In this document: positions 35,701 through 50,700 of the stretch, in pieces
Layout: the number at the start of each line of letters is the position of its first letter
Position numbering within the stretch: the stretch's first letter is position 1
Assembly: GCA_031841125.1 (NCBI GenBank)
Contig: CM063106.1
Coordinates: 72,776,101 to 72,840,100, forward strand
Direction of reading: 5' to 3'
DNA from: Acanthococcus lagerstroemiae
Lineage: Eukaryota > Arthropoda > Insecta > Hemiptera > Eriococcidae
Length of the DNA: 64,000 nucleotides
The notes under the pieces: generated by a model
Database searches by the model: none
Told to the model about the DNA's origin: nothing
The model's input: only the letters and a program-made list of their open reading frames with translations
Program-made: the position numbers and the translations under genes

Positions 35701-38700
35701 ACCACAAGGTGTCCATTTTCGCTCGCATAAGTGAAAAAACTAACACGGGCAACTTTTTGGCGTAGGGTAACCAAATAGCAACTTTTTTCTATCTTCGGGT
35801 TCAGTAGACATCGTAATCTAAAAATATTCAGTTTGGTCGTTGTGTGGCCAAGTCCCACCAACTCCGGAAAACTAGTGATTTTCGAATACCCCCACTACCA
35901 TCCTAGTGAACACAGCGACCACAGTATTAATCGAGGTGGAAATATAGCGCGTCTTGTAACCCCCGCCAGTTCACACGAACAAGGCATTACAGTCGCAGAG
36001 CGTGTTACCACCAGATCAGAAAGATTGGTATTGTGCTTATGCACATCGTGGATAGCTTATTCGGTGTCGTGAAAACGCACGGCTAGTACGCGAGCTACGG
36101 CAGCACACTCGAGCACAGAGAAAGAGATCTTCCGCAATAAACTGTAAGGACAGCAATTGGCAAACTACCCCCGTGAACCTGTCCAGAATCGCACGTCAGA
36201 ATGTCAGAAATAGCGATTGCCAACTTCCGGCATGGAATATGGCGGTCGAAGAAGAAGAAGGATGGTCATAATTACCATCATGCCAAGTGTGATGTTCAGA
36301 AAAAATACATCTTGGAGAGGGCAAAAAAAAAGAGATTCTTTCGGACCCGTTTCGAAAATTACAATTTTACACCCGTGGACCTCCCCCCCCCCAAAAAAAA
36401 AAAAATAATCAGACGATACAAAATCCGGTCCTCAAACGAGTCCGAGGGTGACCCTTTGGTCATTTTTTTACATTTTAAGTTATCTAAGATCAATTTTATA
36501 TTGACCTACGGAGCCCCAGACCTGGGCCATCACTAAAAAACAAATCCACAAAATCCGGTCCACGCACAGTTCAATGTTGAGAAGTATCGTCCAAATCAGA
36601 TTAAAAGACCACACTGAAGTACAAGATATTATGGAAAAAACCAAAGCCAAAAATATCGGGGTTGTCCTCAAAAAGCTGAAGTTCAAGTATGCAGGTTATA
36701 TTGTCCGCGAACCAAGTCATAAGTGGAATAAAGTCTTAACTACCTGGGTCCCACAAGAAGGCAAGCGAAGCAAAGGGAGGCCGGTTATGAAGTGGGAGGA
36801 AGAACTGCGTCAACATCTCGGACCGAAGTGGTCTAATATGGCAAAGGATAGAACAAGGTGGAGGGACTTGACAGAGGCCTATGCCCAACAATGGGCGACC
36901 GAAGGGGAGCCGACGATGGAGGCATCGTCCACTTACCAAGAAATGGAAATGTCAATATCGCGGACCCAATTGGGCCACGGCCAATAAATAAATAAAAAAT
37001 GAATAAAAAAGGTCAATTTTAGTGATTTCCCCATCCCCCAAATGTTCATTCAATTCATTTTTGAGGTAGTTTCTCCTTTAAATTTTAGAAATTCTGCTGA
37101 TTATGAAAAAAGATTTCCCCGTTATATTATGCGGCGGCTTTGCAGTGTAAATAAAATTGAAATTCAGTTTTCCGGCAGATTGCAGTAGAAACTTTCAACG
37201 GAACTTAAGCTAGTCAGTTGGGGGTTTAAAAAATATGACGACGAGTAGTGTGTAAAGAGAAAGGCACTGCAGAAAGAAAAATTGCAAATGGTTTCCAGTT
37301 CTGGTCATTTTTTGGTCATTTCTCAAATTTAAAAAGTTAATTTTTCCACTTTCCCCCTGAAATTTCGAGTGGTCATCTTGAAATTCGGGCCCGGGGAATC
37401 TCCCTTTCCCTCCCCTTTTTCGTCAGGTCTGGCTAAATGACATTCCGTGTTCAAAATTGCAGTTATTTCCCAATGTCCGTTCTTTACAGGGCGGCCAACC
37501 GCAGTATAGAGAGGAATGCCTGTGATATCAGAAGACAAATGCCTGAAACGGAGTAGACTTGCTGGAAAAGGATCAACAGATGCCATAAACGTGTAGAAGA
37601 TGTTTCCCGGTCAAATCATTACCTTGTTTCTTTCTTCCTCCTCCCTTCCCCCTTCAATTATATAATGAAAAAGTCCATAAATATTTAGCCCAGAGACATT
37701 TTGCTGAAAAGTATATCAACAGAACCGGGCAGAATGGCGCCTTCTCAGAACGCGTCAAAGAAAATAAAAAAATCAGTGTTCCAACTGTGAGCGTGATAAA
37801 ATCAGTGAGGACATTTTGTAAAAATTCTACTGGAAATATTGCGGGAATTCAGATAAATGAAAAACATTCAGTTCGAGGCGAATTTGCTATTTTGATCGGA
37901 ATTTCTGGGAAATACATACCTGATCTTTCATTGAGGTGTGCTCAAATACCTGAGATCCTGAGGAATAGGGTTAGTGGTTCCAAGATGATACAGTAAAGTT
38001 ATTTTTGGGTATATCTGATCGAGTTATTTTTCCAAACATCTTGAAATTTTTATCAAAAAAATATGTATATTAAAGGATTAAAACGAACCAATAACGAATA
38101 ATCTATCACTTTTCTAACCCAAGATAGGGTAACAAATACTTGCAGTGATCAGCTGTATCATCTTGAAACCCCGGGGGTATAAGATGACATGAAGCCTGTT
38201 CCAAGATGACACACGGCTAGAAAAATGTGGCAAAAAGTCAAAATTATTTATGTATTAAAATATAATATAATAGATACATCAATATATGTTATAATGGGAA
38301 AGGTTAACGTCAATTGTCAAGGCCATTTCCTGCCTTTTTTCGTACTTCCTAAAATCAAATTCTTTACAAGCAGCTCTATACGAGTAATTCTTTTCAAGAA
38401 CTAAATTTACGGCCTTTTTCATATCTTCTGCATCAAATTGACCTCGCGTTGTTTTTCGTTGAGATCCTGTACCCATTTGTATAAAAATATATAAAAATTA
38501 ATACGTGTCATCTTGGAATCCAAAAAAATATGTCATCTTGGAACCAACGTTTTCTTCATGTTTAATGTGGTATTTGTCGTAACCAAAAACAGTTATGATT
38601 ATGAATCCAACGTCATTCAATGCAGAACTTATAGTTGTACACATATTCGAAATTTATTTACCAATTAAACAAATTAGTTTTTCAATTCAAAAAAGAACGG

Positions 38701-41700
38701 ACTTGAAGAATTTTTACTTTTGGCATTCAAAAACATGTTTTGGTAATATCACGAGATTGTTTTCTGATAATTATTTCGTTCACACATTAAAATGAGTGTT
38801 ATGTTGCCACATGTCTGCAGTATAAGTTTCATCTAGATAGTGCTAATAACGGACGGATATTCACGATTTGTCATCTTGGAACCACTAACCCTACCTGAGG
38901 AACCCAAAAATACTGGCGATCTCAGGCGAAATCCTGAGGGTTGGCTGCCCTGGTTCTATACTAGCTCGGCTAAATCATTTGGTGCGTGCGGATTTTTCAC
39001 ATTTTTAACTTTCGGAATTTTCGGAATGATTTATTCATTTCAAAGTCTCAGAAATCAAAAAGGAAATTTGGAATGAAAAATGAGGCCATGTACATTCGTC
39101 GGTGTGCAATTGCTCTATTCACGGAAATTCCACGTGCCATTTTTTAAATTTATGACTTACATTTTCTTATACTTAGTTCTTCTACATCCAAGAACGCTTG
39201 TATTCATAACGCCTTGTATCAATTTTATGACGGCCATAAATTCCGCAGTCATGTGGAATCTGCAGTACGTGCTGGGTACGTCTAAGCTGTGTCAACGGTC
39301 TGAACTAAGTATCTTCGTAAATTTTCCACTTGAAAATGTGCGGTCTTAATCTTTCCGGATGACCAGCTCTGTTTACCATCGTACAGATTTTTACACAGAT
39401 ATCTGTACGTATGTTTGCACACGTGTACCTACGTGTTACTTGCTCTGTATTCCAACTTTGCACTTTACAAACTCGTTTTATCCGTCCGCTCCTCTCACTT
39501 CCTTGTTCTTCTTTCAACTTTTTGTCTCATCTCATGTCTTGTATAAAAGTATCTGTACCTACTTTTCGAAATTGCCGGTATTCAAAGCGAACCTGCTGGA
39601 AAGGTAATCGTCCGGTTGTCGCGATAAAAACGGCGTTGACCGTTGATAGTAAAGTGCACTTTTAAGCTTCGGGTCCCTTCTTTTTTCATGAGAAAGCTTA
39701 TTGAGCAATTTAAAAAGGTCACTTGTTTGTAAGCAGCGACTCGATGAAACGTACGGAATGGCGCGACGCCGAGAGTAAAATCGGGGGAAAGAACAGCCCC
39801 GAGAAAATCTCGAAGACAGGGAGGGGTTCTTTATGCGTGTTATAAATTTCCAGCACAATGGCTCGGTAAAATGTTTTCCTTAACTCTACGCGTGTTTTCT
39901 TGTCCGTCTATTTATCAAAACGTTTTTTTCTCTGTTTTCTCTCAGCCGAGAGGGTGTGAAAATGTGAATTGAAATTACAAGCTCTGAAATAAAAGGGATT
40001 CGGAGTAAGCGCTCTGGTGTACAGAAAACGAATAAATATTCTTTTTGTAAACGTATAATGAATCGCCTTCGTAATTCTATGAAGCTAATTGCTCGTGTTC
40101 ACAGGTATCAGACATCCGGAAGAGTTATCGCTGTGTAAACCGCTAGACCATCATCACTTAAAGTACAATTACAAAGATATGCCGAGCAAGAAACACCTTC
40201 GAGAGACGAATTCGACTGTCTCGCCGGATACGAATACTTTCATCGTCGATCAGAGTCCAGCGAGTTCTACCGGAAGTCTCGACAAGTCACCATTTATTTG
40301 CGCGCCGTTGACACCTGGAAAGCGGGACATATCCACACCTATCAGCTCCCCAGTTACGGTAAGTGATTTCAAGACCGCATGTTTGGAACCAGAGACGTGT
40401 AATATTACCTGGAGTTATTGATATATTGGATGTAGGCGGGCCAGAATCATCACAGGAGCCTGGTGGTCCTGGGTCAAGGGATCCGAGGCGGAAAGATTTG
40501 CGATTTACTCGCCACATTGTCCGCTACGCCTCTATGCTGTTTAGGAATTCAGTTACTATCTTTCTGATTAGGGATTTAGCCTTGTCTTCCGGGGTACACG
40601 ATAAACACACAGTCAGCAAAACGCTGAGTAGGATCGTAGCTAACATTTTTTAGGGGGGGGGGGGTTAGACAGACAAATTACAGTCTACAATGTAAGCTAT
40701 TTCAGTTAAAATTTGAGATAGAGAAAACCAAAAAAGTCTTGACTTTGAAAGATTTGGCCGACTGGCAACTGGAATTTGGCGAATGCAATTTTTCAAACAA
40801 CTTTGAACGAAGGCGTTGATGGCACCCCACGTCGCTATGACTCTGATGTCGAACCGGGGGCCGCGGACAGACCAGTGGACAAAGTCACTGGGTTAAGCAA
40901 TAATACGGTCCAGAATTTCGCTGTTATTAAAATGTTTAGCTCCTAGTAGCTAAACTTATTCCCTTTGATCTGAAAATCCACCAGTCGAAGTTTTTTTGAA
41001 ATCGAAAAATTCTGAGGTGTCCCGTCGGGGAGGTCAAGTTTAACATTGCATTCTCTGAAAGAGAATCTGCAGTTTTGCTTTGAAGCTTCCAAGAAAATCG
41101 ATTTCGATCGAAATAATTCGTTTGGCCGTAAAAAATTGTTTTCATTGGTGTGAAGATAAACTACCTATTGAGAATTTTGAGCAGAAGATAATTCAAAGCT
41201 CATGGCCTCTGTTGAATTTGCTGTGAGAAGTACATTTTTCTGAACTTTGAGTATAACAGACATAGAAATAAAATAAAAGCATGCAAACGATTGTTTATTC
41301 GGATTTCAAAATCGCTACACCCACTTATAATTTTTTCGGCTCGAACTCTTATTTTGAAGGTTCCACTGACGGGACAGAACTTTAAAATTATAGGTAATAC
41401 CGTTAAGTACATTGAAAATGGGGCCTTTCGGGTCGCTGAATTCCTTCTTGTAGTTGGTTTGGTTGCAACCCTCGCTAATATTTCCCCAGTTTTGGAAAAC
41501 CGAATTTTACTTTGAAACATCTGTGTTCCCAGATTGAACAAATTCATTATGATCCTAAGATCAAAGAAATAGTAATTTTGTGTGTCTACACATTTTGCCC
41601 CACCCACCCTTAGATACTACAATTATTTTGAAAATCGTTTTGCTGTTCAGTAAGTTTTCCAAGGAACTATAATGATAAAAATTGAATCATGATCTTAAAT

Positions 41701-44700
41701 TATGAAAAGAACATCGGAGTTTTCATTTAAATGATACGTGATCTGTTATCATAGGCGTCAACTTGGTACTTTTTGGAGGCCAATATTGTCAACTCAAAAA
41801 TGGAAAAAGTACAACACATTTTACCATCAATGTTTAAATTTAACAGAAAAGAAAGCAAAAAAGAAAACGAATAAAAATAAAATCGATAATACCGAAATAT
41901 CTGACGCATCTCAATAAAATAATTGAAGAAAAAAAACCGCGCTCCGACTGATTCTGCCCCCCCCCAATATTTTTCATAAGTCGGCGCCTATGTCTGTTAC
42001 CTAATCTTCAAATGATCTAAGACTGCAATCGAAGATCAAAGAAATTACAAAAAATGGGGTAAGGAAGGAAATAAATCGAATGATCTTTTCGTTGATCTAA
42101 GATTTTTTCAAACAATATTTTGGTCTGAATCAGTGATATTTTCAATTTCCTAAAGTTCTTGTGTCATAAATTTCATGATTTTACATATCTGCTCTTCTTT
42201 ACAAAATACTTGCAATAGTCTTACTCTCTCCTCCTTCTAAAAAAAGTCTGTGCTCAAATGTATGATTCGGTCCAAGAAATTCGTTGCCAGAACAAAAAAA
42301 AAAAACGTTAAAGAAGGTTTCTTCACAACCCCTTGTGTTTTCCGTCAAATCATACCGAGTATAGAATGAACCCGAAACTCAAGGATATTTTCAAGATTTG
42401 ATGTGAGACGAAAGTTTCGTATTTCGTTTCCCCTTCCTCACCCTTTACTTCCAACAAAAGAATTGGTCCACATGTTGGACGAATTCATGCATCTTCCATT
42501 TATGAAAATGGTGAATTGTTGGCCCAGAAAGTCATTATTGAAAAAATCAAATAGGTAACTTCTCGTTTGTGCCCCTGAACTTTTTTCCGACATAGAAAAA
42601 ATCAGACCGTTCTTAAAGTCTATTATGCTATTTTCTAATTCAGTATCTAATGTAGAAAGGGCAACTTACAATGGAGAAATGTCAAGTTTAGGGCCCGAAT
42701 CGTAATTCGATCGAAAATCTGATTGAATTTTCGAAATCAGTGACTCAAAAAATCCTTATTTCGATATTTTGATTTATTTTTCGGCAGCGTCAATAGGGCT
42801 CCTCGGATGGGGAGAAAAGGCAAATTTGAATCCCAAATTCAGTGTTGGATCAAAAATCTTTTTGAATTTTCAAAATCAGTGACTTAAAACACCCTGATTC
42901 CGATACTTCGTTCAGTTTCTCTCGACAAATCCAAGGGAGTCTCTTAGAAAATGAAAAAGTCGAATTTAGAGCCCGCGAGTCGAGTTCGGATCTAAAATCT
43001 GACCAAATTTTCAGAATACTTCTATTTTCATACGTTGCTTAAATTTTTCAGCAGAATGAATTTCGCCCCTCAAGAGAAAAAGTCAAGAGATCGGATCTAC
43101 AATGCTGAACCGAAAATCTGTAGCTTGAATCTTATTTAGTGACCGAAAATACCCCAATTTTGATACCTCGTTCAATTAATTTAGCAAAATTAATTTAGGC
43201 TCCCAAAAGAAAAAAAAAATTCAAATTTGGAGCCTAAATCTAAAATTTAATGGGATATTCGTAAAAACACTTGTACCTTGATACCTTGTTTAATTTTTTC
43301 AGTAAAATCAATTTGGCCTTTCAGAAGGAGAAAAAGTCAGATCTTGGGGCCCAAATCAAAGTCGGATCAAAAATCTGGCGTAAAAATCATAATCAGCGAC
43401 CAAAAATACCCCTATTTTCATACCTTGTTCAATTTTCTCAGCAGAATTAATTTTGCTCCTCAGAAGTAGAAAAAGTTAAATTTGCGACTCAAATCGGTGT
43501 AGGATCAAAAATTCGATGTTCATAATCACAGCGACCCAAGTACCCCTATTTTCATACCTCGTTTAATTTATTCGGTAAAATCAATTTGGCCCCCCAGACC
43601 CAGAAGGAGAAAAAGTCGAATTTGGGACAAACTTACGAGTCGGATCGAAAACCTGTAGCAAGAATCGTCATCAGTGATCCAAAATACCCCAATTTTGATC
43701 TTTGTTCAACTGGTTCAATGAAATTAATTTGGCTCCTCAGAAGGAGAAAACGTCAAATTTGGGGCATAAATCGGGATCGTTTCGAAAATTCAATGCGATT
43801 TTCATAATCAGCGGCCCAAAATACCCCTATTTTGTTAATTCTTTTAATTTTTTGTTAAGTAAAATTAGTATGGCCCATCAGAAGAGGAAAAAGTCAAATT
43901 TTGAACCCAAATCGGGGTCGGATCAAAAATTTGTTGTGATATTCGTAAGCAGTAACCCTAATTGATACTTTGTTTAATTCAGTAGAATCAGTTTGGCCCC
44001 TCAGGAGAAGAAAAAGTCTAATTTGGGGCCTAAATCAGAGTCGGATCGAAAATCGGTTGCAATAATCATAATCAGCGATCCAAAATACCTCTGGTTTCAT
44101 ACCTTGTTCAGCTTTTTCAGTAAAAGTAACTTGGCCCCCCAGAAGGAGAAAAGGTCAAATTTTGGCTCAGATCGGGATCGGATTGAAAATTCGATGGGAT
44201 ATTAGTAATCAGCGACCTAAAATACCCATGTTTTTATATTTTGTTCGGCATGGTTCTATTGGGATTCCAAAGTTAGGGGTCCATCCAGCGAAGGAAATTT
44301 TTTTTCCACGACAGAAGATGGCGACCCTTACCAAACGAAGAATCTGATCGGACACTCAGTTCCGAAGATATCCAAAAGGGGGAAGTTCACTGGATACCCG
44401 GTACAAAGACGTGAAATAGGCTTTGCGAAGGCCCTGCAAATTGATTTTACTCTTTTGGAAAAGGCGCTGGGAGCGGGACTGGGACCAGGACCGAGAGTGA
44501 AACCGAATGAATCAGTTTTTGGTTGCATTCGGTCGCGACCAAGACTGATGCCACGTGCATTAATAACTCGGGAAACTGCAACTGGGGGGCAGCTGACTTA
44601 TTAAAGGATGAAAAACTGAAGATCGGAACTAAAAGACCGATTAAGAAAATTAAAGAACGAAACCCGAGAGCAAGCGATCAAATAAGTTTTCAGTATCGTC

Positions 44701-47700
44701 TGGACCCAAAATTGTTTCTCCTAGACCCACGGTTGTCCCTCGTGAACGAAAATTGTCTCCTTTGGACTCGAACTCGAATGGATCAAAAATTACAGAGACT
44801 AAAACCGGAGGCAACTGACCGATTTAAGGATAAGAAACCAAAGACCGAAACCGAAAGACCGTTCAAAAAAGTTGAAGGATCGAGACCGGGAGCAAGCGAC
44901 CGAATCAGTTTTTAGTTCCTTCTGGACCCAGAATGGTCCCTCCTAGATTCACGTTGTCCCTCGTGGAAGAAAATTGTCTCCTTCGGATCCAAACTCGAAT
45001 GGATCAAGAACTACAGAGACTAAAACCGGGGGCAACTGACCTTTAAAGATGAAAAATCGAAGACTGGAACCAAAAGACCGTCTAAGAAAATTAAAGAACC
45101 GAGACCGGGAGCACGCTACCGAATCAGTTTCTAGTCCCTTCTGTACGCAAAAGTGTCCCTCCTAGACCCACAGTTGTCCCTTGTGAACGAAAATTGTCTC
45201 CCTTGGACCTGAACTCAAATGGATCAAGAACTATAGAGACCAAAACCGGAGGCAACTGACCGATTTAAGGATGAAAAACCGAAGACCGGATCCGAAAGAC
45301 CGTTTAAGAAAGTTATAGGACCGAAACTGGGAGCAAGCGACCGAATCAGTTTTCAGTTCCTTCTGTACCTAAAATTGTCACCCTAGACCTACGGTTGTCC
45401 CTCGTGAATGAAAATTGTTTCTCTTGACCCGAACCCAAATGAATCAAAATCACAGAGACCGAAACCGGAGGCAACTGACCGATTGAAGGATGAAAAACCA
45501 AAGACTAGAAACAAAAGACCGTTTAAGAATATTTGAGAACTGAGTCCGAGAGCGAGCGACCGAATCAATTTTCTGTCCCTTTTGGATCCAAAATTGTTCC
45601 CCGTAGACCCACGGTTGTCCCTCGTGAACAAAAATTGTCTCCCTCATATTCCAACTTATCTCCTTTGGCGATACATGTATTAAAACTGGAACGATACAGA
45701 GAAGATTAGCATGGCCCCTGCGCAGGGATGACACGCAAAATCGTGAAGCATTCCGCATTTTTTTCCCTCTGGTTATTGATGAGATACTCGAAACGGTAGT
45801 TTCCGGGGCTGAAAGTGCAATGTCTCAGGAGCCACTTTGGCATGCGTGCATCGCTATACGTTCCACCCGATATCAAGTACAATTCCCCCTGGGAATGTGG
45901 TCAGGATACGGAACCGCGTGTAGCCTGTCCGTAAGGATGTTGGAAACAATTTCCAGGTATCGCGTTGCCTTCATTCGGTCAGACGTTCATTTTCTCGAGA
46001 AATGGCCGGTGGCTGAGTAGTGCAGTTCATTTACACGACTCGCCTTCACTCGTAAAATGAAACCTACTACACTTACCGCCCTGGGAGAACGTCAATACGC
46101 GTATGCACCTTGATAGCTCGGATCTAAAAGGCATTCCGCATTAGTACGGCCATCAGTTGGAAACACCTCGCTAATGTTACTTATATGCCTGGAAGAGGTC
46201 GTAAAAGCCAACATACGCATATAGCCTATATCTCTGGCACTCTCCGACAAAAAACAAAACAAAAAAAAAAAAGCTGAACCACCCATCTGCGGCGACGTTC
46301 AATGGTCGATTGTTTTTCGATGAGATTTCGAAGCCCACTCGGCGTGAAAAAGTTGTTCGCGGATGCGTAGGCGTTTGGCGAGAGCGTAAAATGTAAATCG
46401 GTCCCGTTTCGAGTCTACCCACGAGCCGGCCGACTGCCGATGATTGCCGGTGGTCTTCGCGGCCGCAACGTACGCGTATTCGCGCACTCGTATACATTAT
46501 ATTTGTACTAATTAAAACACAATGTCTGCGTTGTTTTACAGCCGACGGGCACGTGGAAGCGAAACGGATATTCCGAAATCAACGGAAACGTTACGACGCT
46601 CGAGCTGCTGAATGGAAATTTAGAAACCTCGTTGGCGCACAGTCCGGCGTCACCTAGTCACGAAGCACGCGCCAGAATGCTGCGACCAAAATCGCTGGCC
46701 GAGAAAGCACGTATGAACGTGGCGTAAGTACGAAAAAAATTCACGCCCGATAATTACTACTTGATGTATCTGCGGGTTATCTAATCTGCGAAATGTGCGC
46801 TTATCGAATTTCAAGGTTTCATTTCGGTATGGCCTATACTATGTACCTGTCGTACACCAACATAGGCGTTAATTAACGTCTTGATTTTATATACCACTCA
46901 CCGTGTCGACGCTGACGACAAGTAAACCTGTATCCGCGGGGTACAATAAATTTTGGCAATTTAGGTTTATCACAGGCTAGCTGTGTCCAGGGTTTTCTCC
47001 TATTTTTTTTTTTTTTTTAGTATCTCTGCCTTCTTGCCTGCGTAAGAAACCCACGTACAGTCGCATCGTAATTTCTCGCAGAGATTCATACAGAAACTGG
47101 TTTTTGCGTGCAGTGTGCTCGACTCTGTCTTACCTAGTTCCACGAAGTACGCTCGCCTGAGTATCTGAAAACCGCGAAGTTGGATCTAATTCGATGAAAG
47201 ATAAGTCTAACGTAGGGCTGTCCGAAAACCGATCCAAAATTGATTTAAATCGATAAGCTTGCCTCTTATCGGTTATAGATAAGGATCCTCGGGTTATCGA
47301 CTTAATCGATTTTACTTCATGCATAACGTTGAAAATTGAAATAAAGAATATGGAAAAAAACTAGTACCTATGTACTCTTTTTTTTTCAGTTCAGAACGTA
47401 TTAAATTTTACTTATCTCTTGAAAATAATGCAAATCGCGAATGCAGTGGTCCATCTCGCCATCTCCCATCATCCAGAGTTAGTTTGTAAGAAGAGCATGA
47501 TCACATGATTAGTATTTCAAATCTGATTTTCCAGTGTCGCACACTAGGCGAAATGCTGGTTTTAGGCGGCCAAAACTCCATAAAATGAAGTGAGCCACGC
47601 TCCTACTATTCTCCTGTTAATTTCGTTCTCCATGTTCCCTTTCAAAGAAATCAACCAGCCTAAATGTGTAATTTCATCTACTTTTGTTTTATCCCTAATT

Positions 47701-50700
47701 TTGATATCGAAAGGTTGATGGCTTTTTGACATGATTTTAGTTTTAGAAATGTTCATAATCAAACCCGCCTTTTGCCCCTCTCTCTCGAGTTCTTCCAGCA
47801 TCTCCTGTAGCTCCTGGATACTACTAGCAATGAGTGAAATGTCGTCTGTGAACCTGAGATTGTTTAATTTTTTACCGTTTGTATTTATTCCTTTTTCCTC
47901 CCAGTTTAGCCTAGGAAAAATCTCTTCCAAAGCGCAACAAAAAGTTATTGGGGACAGTCGGTCCCCTTCTTTCACCCTCTTTCAACCCTGAAATACGGAC
48001 CTTTAATATCGGTTATTATACGAGCAACCAAATTCTTGTACAGTTCGATTATAAGTTCGACCAAAGCGAGGGAGGTTCCTTGATTTATGAGTGCTACTTG
48101 CATGAACTGGTGTACTAGAGAGTCGAAAGCTTTCCTGTAGTCGATAAAGGCGAGGTGGAGTTCCTTTCCGTCCGTACTCGTCTGCCTTTTCGATCAGTTG
48201 ATTACTAGAAAATAGATGGTTTGCTGTTGAAAAACCCCTCCTGAAGCCCGCTTGTTCGATTGGTTGTTGTTCCAGGAGTATACGTATCTCAGGCGATTTT
48301 CAATAATTTTTGAAAAGCTTCTGCTAATGCGAAAGAAAAACAAAATTTTTGGTCGAAAAAATCAATTTTGAGATTCTGGTTGACTTCTATAGAAAACACA
48401 TCGCAATAACGAAGAAACAAAATTTACGCGCACCAGAGAGAAGAGGGAAAGAGACAAAGAGAATTATGAAAGAGAATGAGAAAGAATGCGAATGTCTACA
48501 TTCGCTTCTTCGTGGGTTTTCGGCGCTCACGAATAAATCCGATGTTCTGAATTGTTACCGCGCAGAAGAGCGAAAAATTACCTTTTCAACAAGCCCTCGT
48601 CGAGGCTGGTAACGTTAGTAACGTGATTCCGCAGTGAGTTATGGCCGCTTGATGGGGTGGGAAAAAAAGATGTGTCTAACTTCAAATGCGTTTTTCCCAA
48701 AAACGTGTTTTCGCGCGTTCTTGTTACACTCATCTTTGACCGCTTGTATCTTTGGAACAAAAAACGCTACAAATCTCGCCGATAGCTCGTTGGAATGGAC
48801 ATTCATTCCTCTATTACGTACTGTCTGTAACTCAAAATTCGTCGGATTGACAAAGTTACCCCTTTTTATAGAAACTGCCACTATTATATTACAATATTAG
48901 GTGTATTATATTTTATTCCAAAACGTTGCTAATATAGGGATATAAGTAAACGTTTGAATTTGGTTCCTGATATTGCTCATCCCTGGTAGAGAGTCTGAAT
49001 CACTTCGAACCGACTATCTGAATATCTGTCAGCGGTTTATGAGAAATTATTTTCATAAACTAATCTGTAGTAACTTATCAAAAGATAGGCATTTAATACT
49101 TTTGCAGCGACTATGAATTCATGGACCTTTGTACCGTGAAAAATGATGTCAATATTTTCTCGGTTGAAATTTTCAGTTACGAGCCCCATCCTCCATAGGT
49201 GCCACAATTTTGAAATTCCGGACAAATTAATATCTAGTTTGAATTTTGGGGCTCTGAAAACGTAGAATTAATACGCATATTATATTTCACCCTATTTTCG
49301 TTCCCCATCCCTTCTGTAGAACTACAATTGTACATTAAGGTCAAACCGATTACAAATAAGAATTCTGCGAAATCGAAGCTCCTTTCTACTGTAAAAATAA
49401 AGTAAAAGAGGCTATCGAAATGAGAATTTACTCGAAAATCCCGCGTATATAACTCATCTGTGAATTGTGGTTCGATATTAGAAACGAACGCTCTTAAAAG
49501 AAGTACCAGCCGCGAATTTCGGACGTACTTAACTCAGATACTCAATTACGGTCGTATTTATTGCTTTTCTTTTTTCTCCCCCAAGTACCGAGCTCGGTAT
49601 TCCAATACAACACGTAGTGACGTATTAATAATAGTAATACGCCGGGCTCCGTTTGATGTATTGCTTCTTATTGCTCATCATTTCTATTTGGCGTATAATT
49701 TAAAGAGGAGAATCACCTCCGGTGCATTTGATACTCGATAGTGTTGAGATGTACTGTGAAGAATCTATCGTTGTGAACAGAAAAAATAGAACCGGTAATT
49801 ATTGCAACTGAAATGTTGGTAACGCGTTTCTGTCCCACTGATAAGGGCCATAGCCCCCATTTTGTTTTTCGAGTGTGAGAGACATGGAGTTGAGAGGTAT
49901 AGACAGCACGAATACCAACTAAATTACTAAAAAAATGTAGTTGCCCTTCTTTCTTCCTCTAATTTGCCATCTTATTCTCATTTTTGTGATTGGCTAATAG
50001 AATTGACCAAGTGTCGACTTTTCAAACAACAACAAGGGGGACACCTCACCTCGTCCCTACGGCTTTGTAGTTGATGATGGAACGTTTGATGAACTTTTTT
50101 ATAATAGCGTTCAAGAAGTGTTGTAAGAGACAAAGCGATGATTTGCAGTTCAGTGTGAAAGAATGACAGTGTAGTTATATTGTGAAGTTATGCAGTTAGA
50201 ATCCATTTTCAGAACCCGATATTTTCGTTAATCATTTACCAGGAAGCTCAGTCGCAATACAAGCGCAGGAGCTTACTTTTGTTGTATAATTATTAATTCA
50301 TCGTTGATTATAATGAGTGCGTCATGTGTTGGATTTTTAAAATTTAAAACTGCTAAACTGGCGAGTATTAGAATTGTAAGCAGTAGCGGATTTCTGCTAA
50401 TTGAGCCCCAGAGAGAACCAACCGTCTAGCCTCTGACTACTTTGAAACCAAAAAAACAAATTGCCCATGTCTATAAAGAGCCGAATTAACATTGCCTGAC
50501 CTTTTTATTGTCCAGAAGAGGTCCCACTAGATCATCTAAATCTTTTGATGACGAGAGTTACTAGCATTGTGCGACCTTTTTTGTACGCAATGGGTCCCAG
50601 CAAAATCATCTTCACTTTTCTTTGGGGGCCGTAGCAGCAGGCCCGTAGCCAGTCATCTGCGGCAGGGGGTGCTGACTGTTTACCAGGGGGGCTTGAGCAT

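Noticed and set aside
36201..36536. 111-codon plus-strand open frame rich in Lys
   Set aside because: It crosses A and C homopolymers and has no motif; no splice or start context supports a gene.
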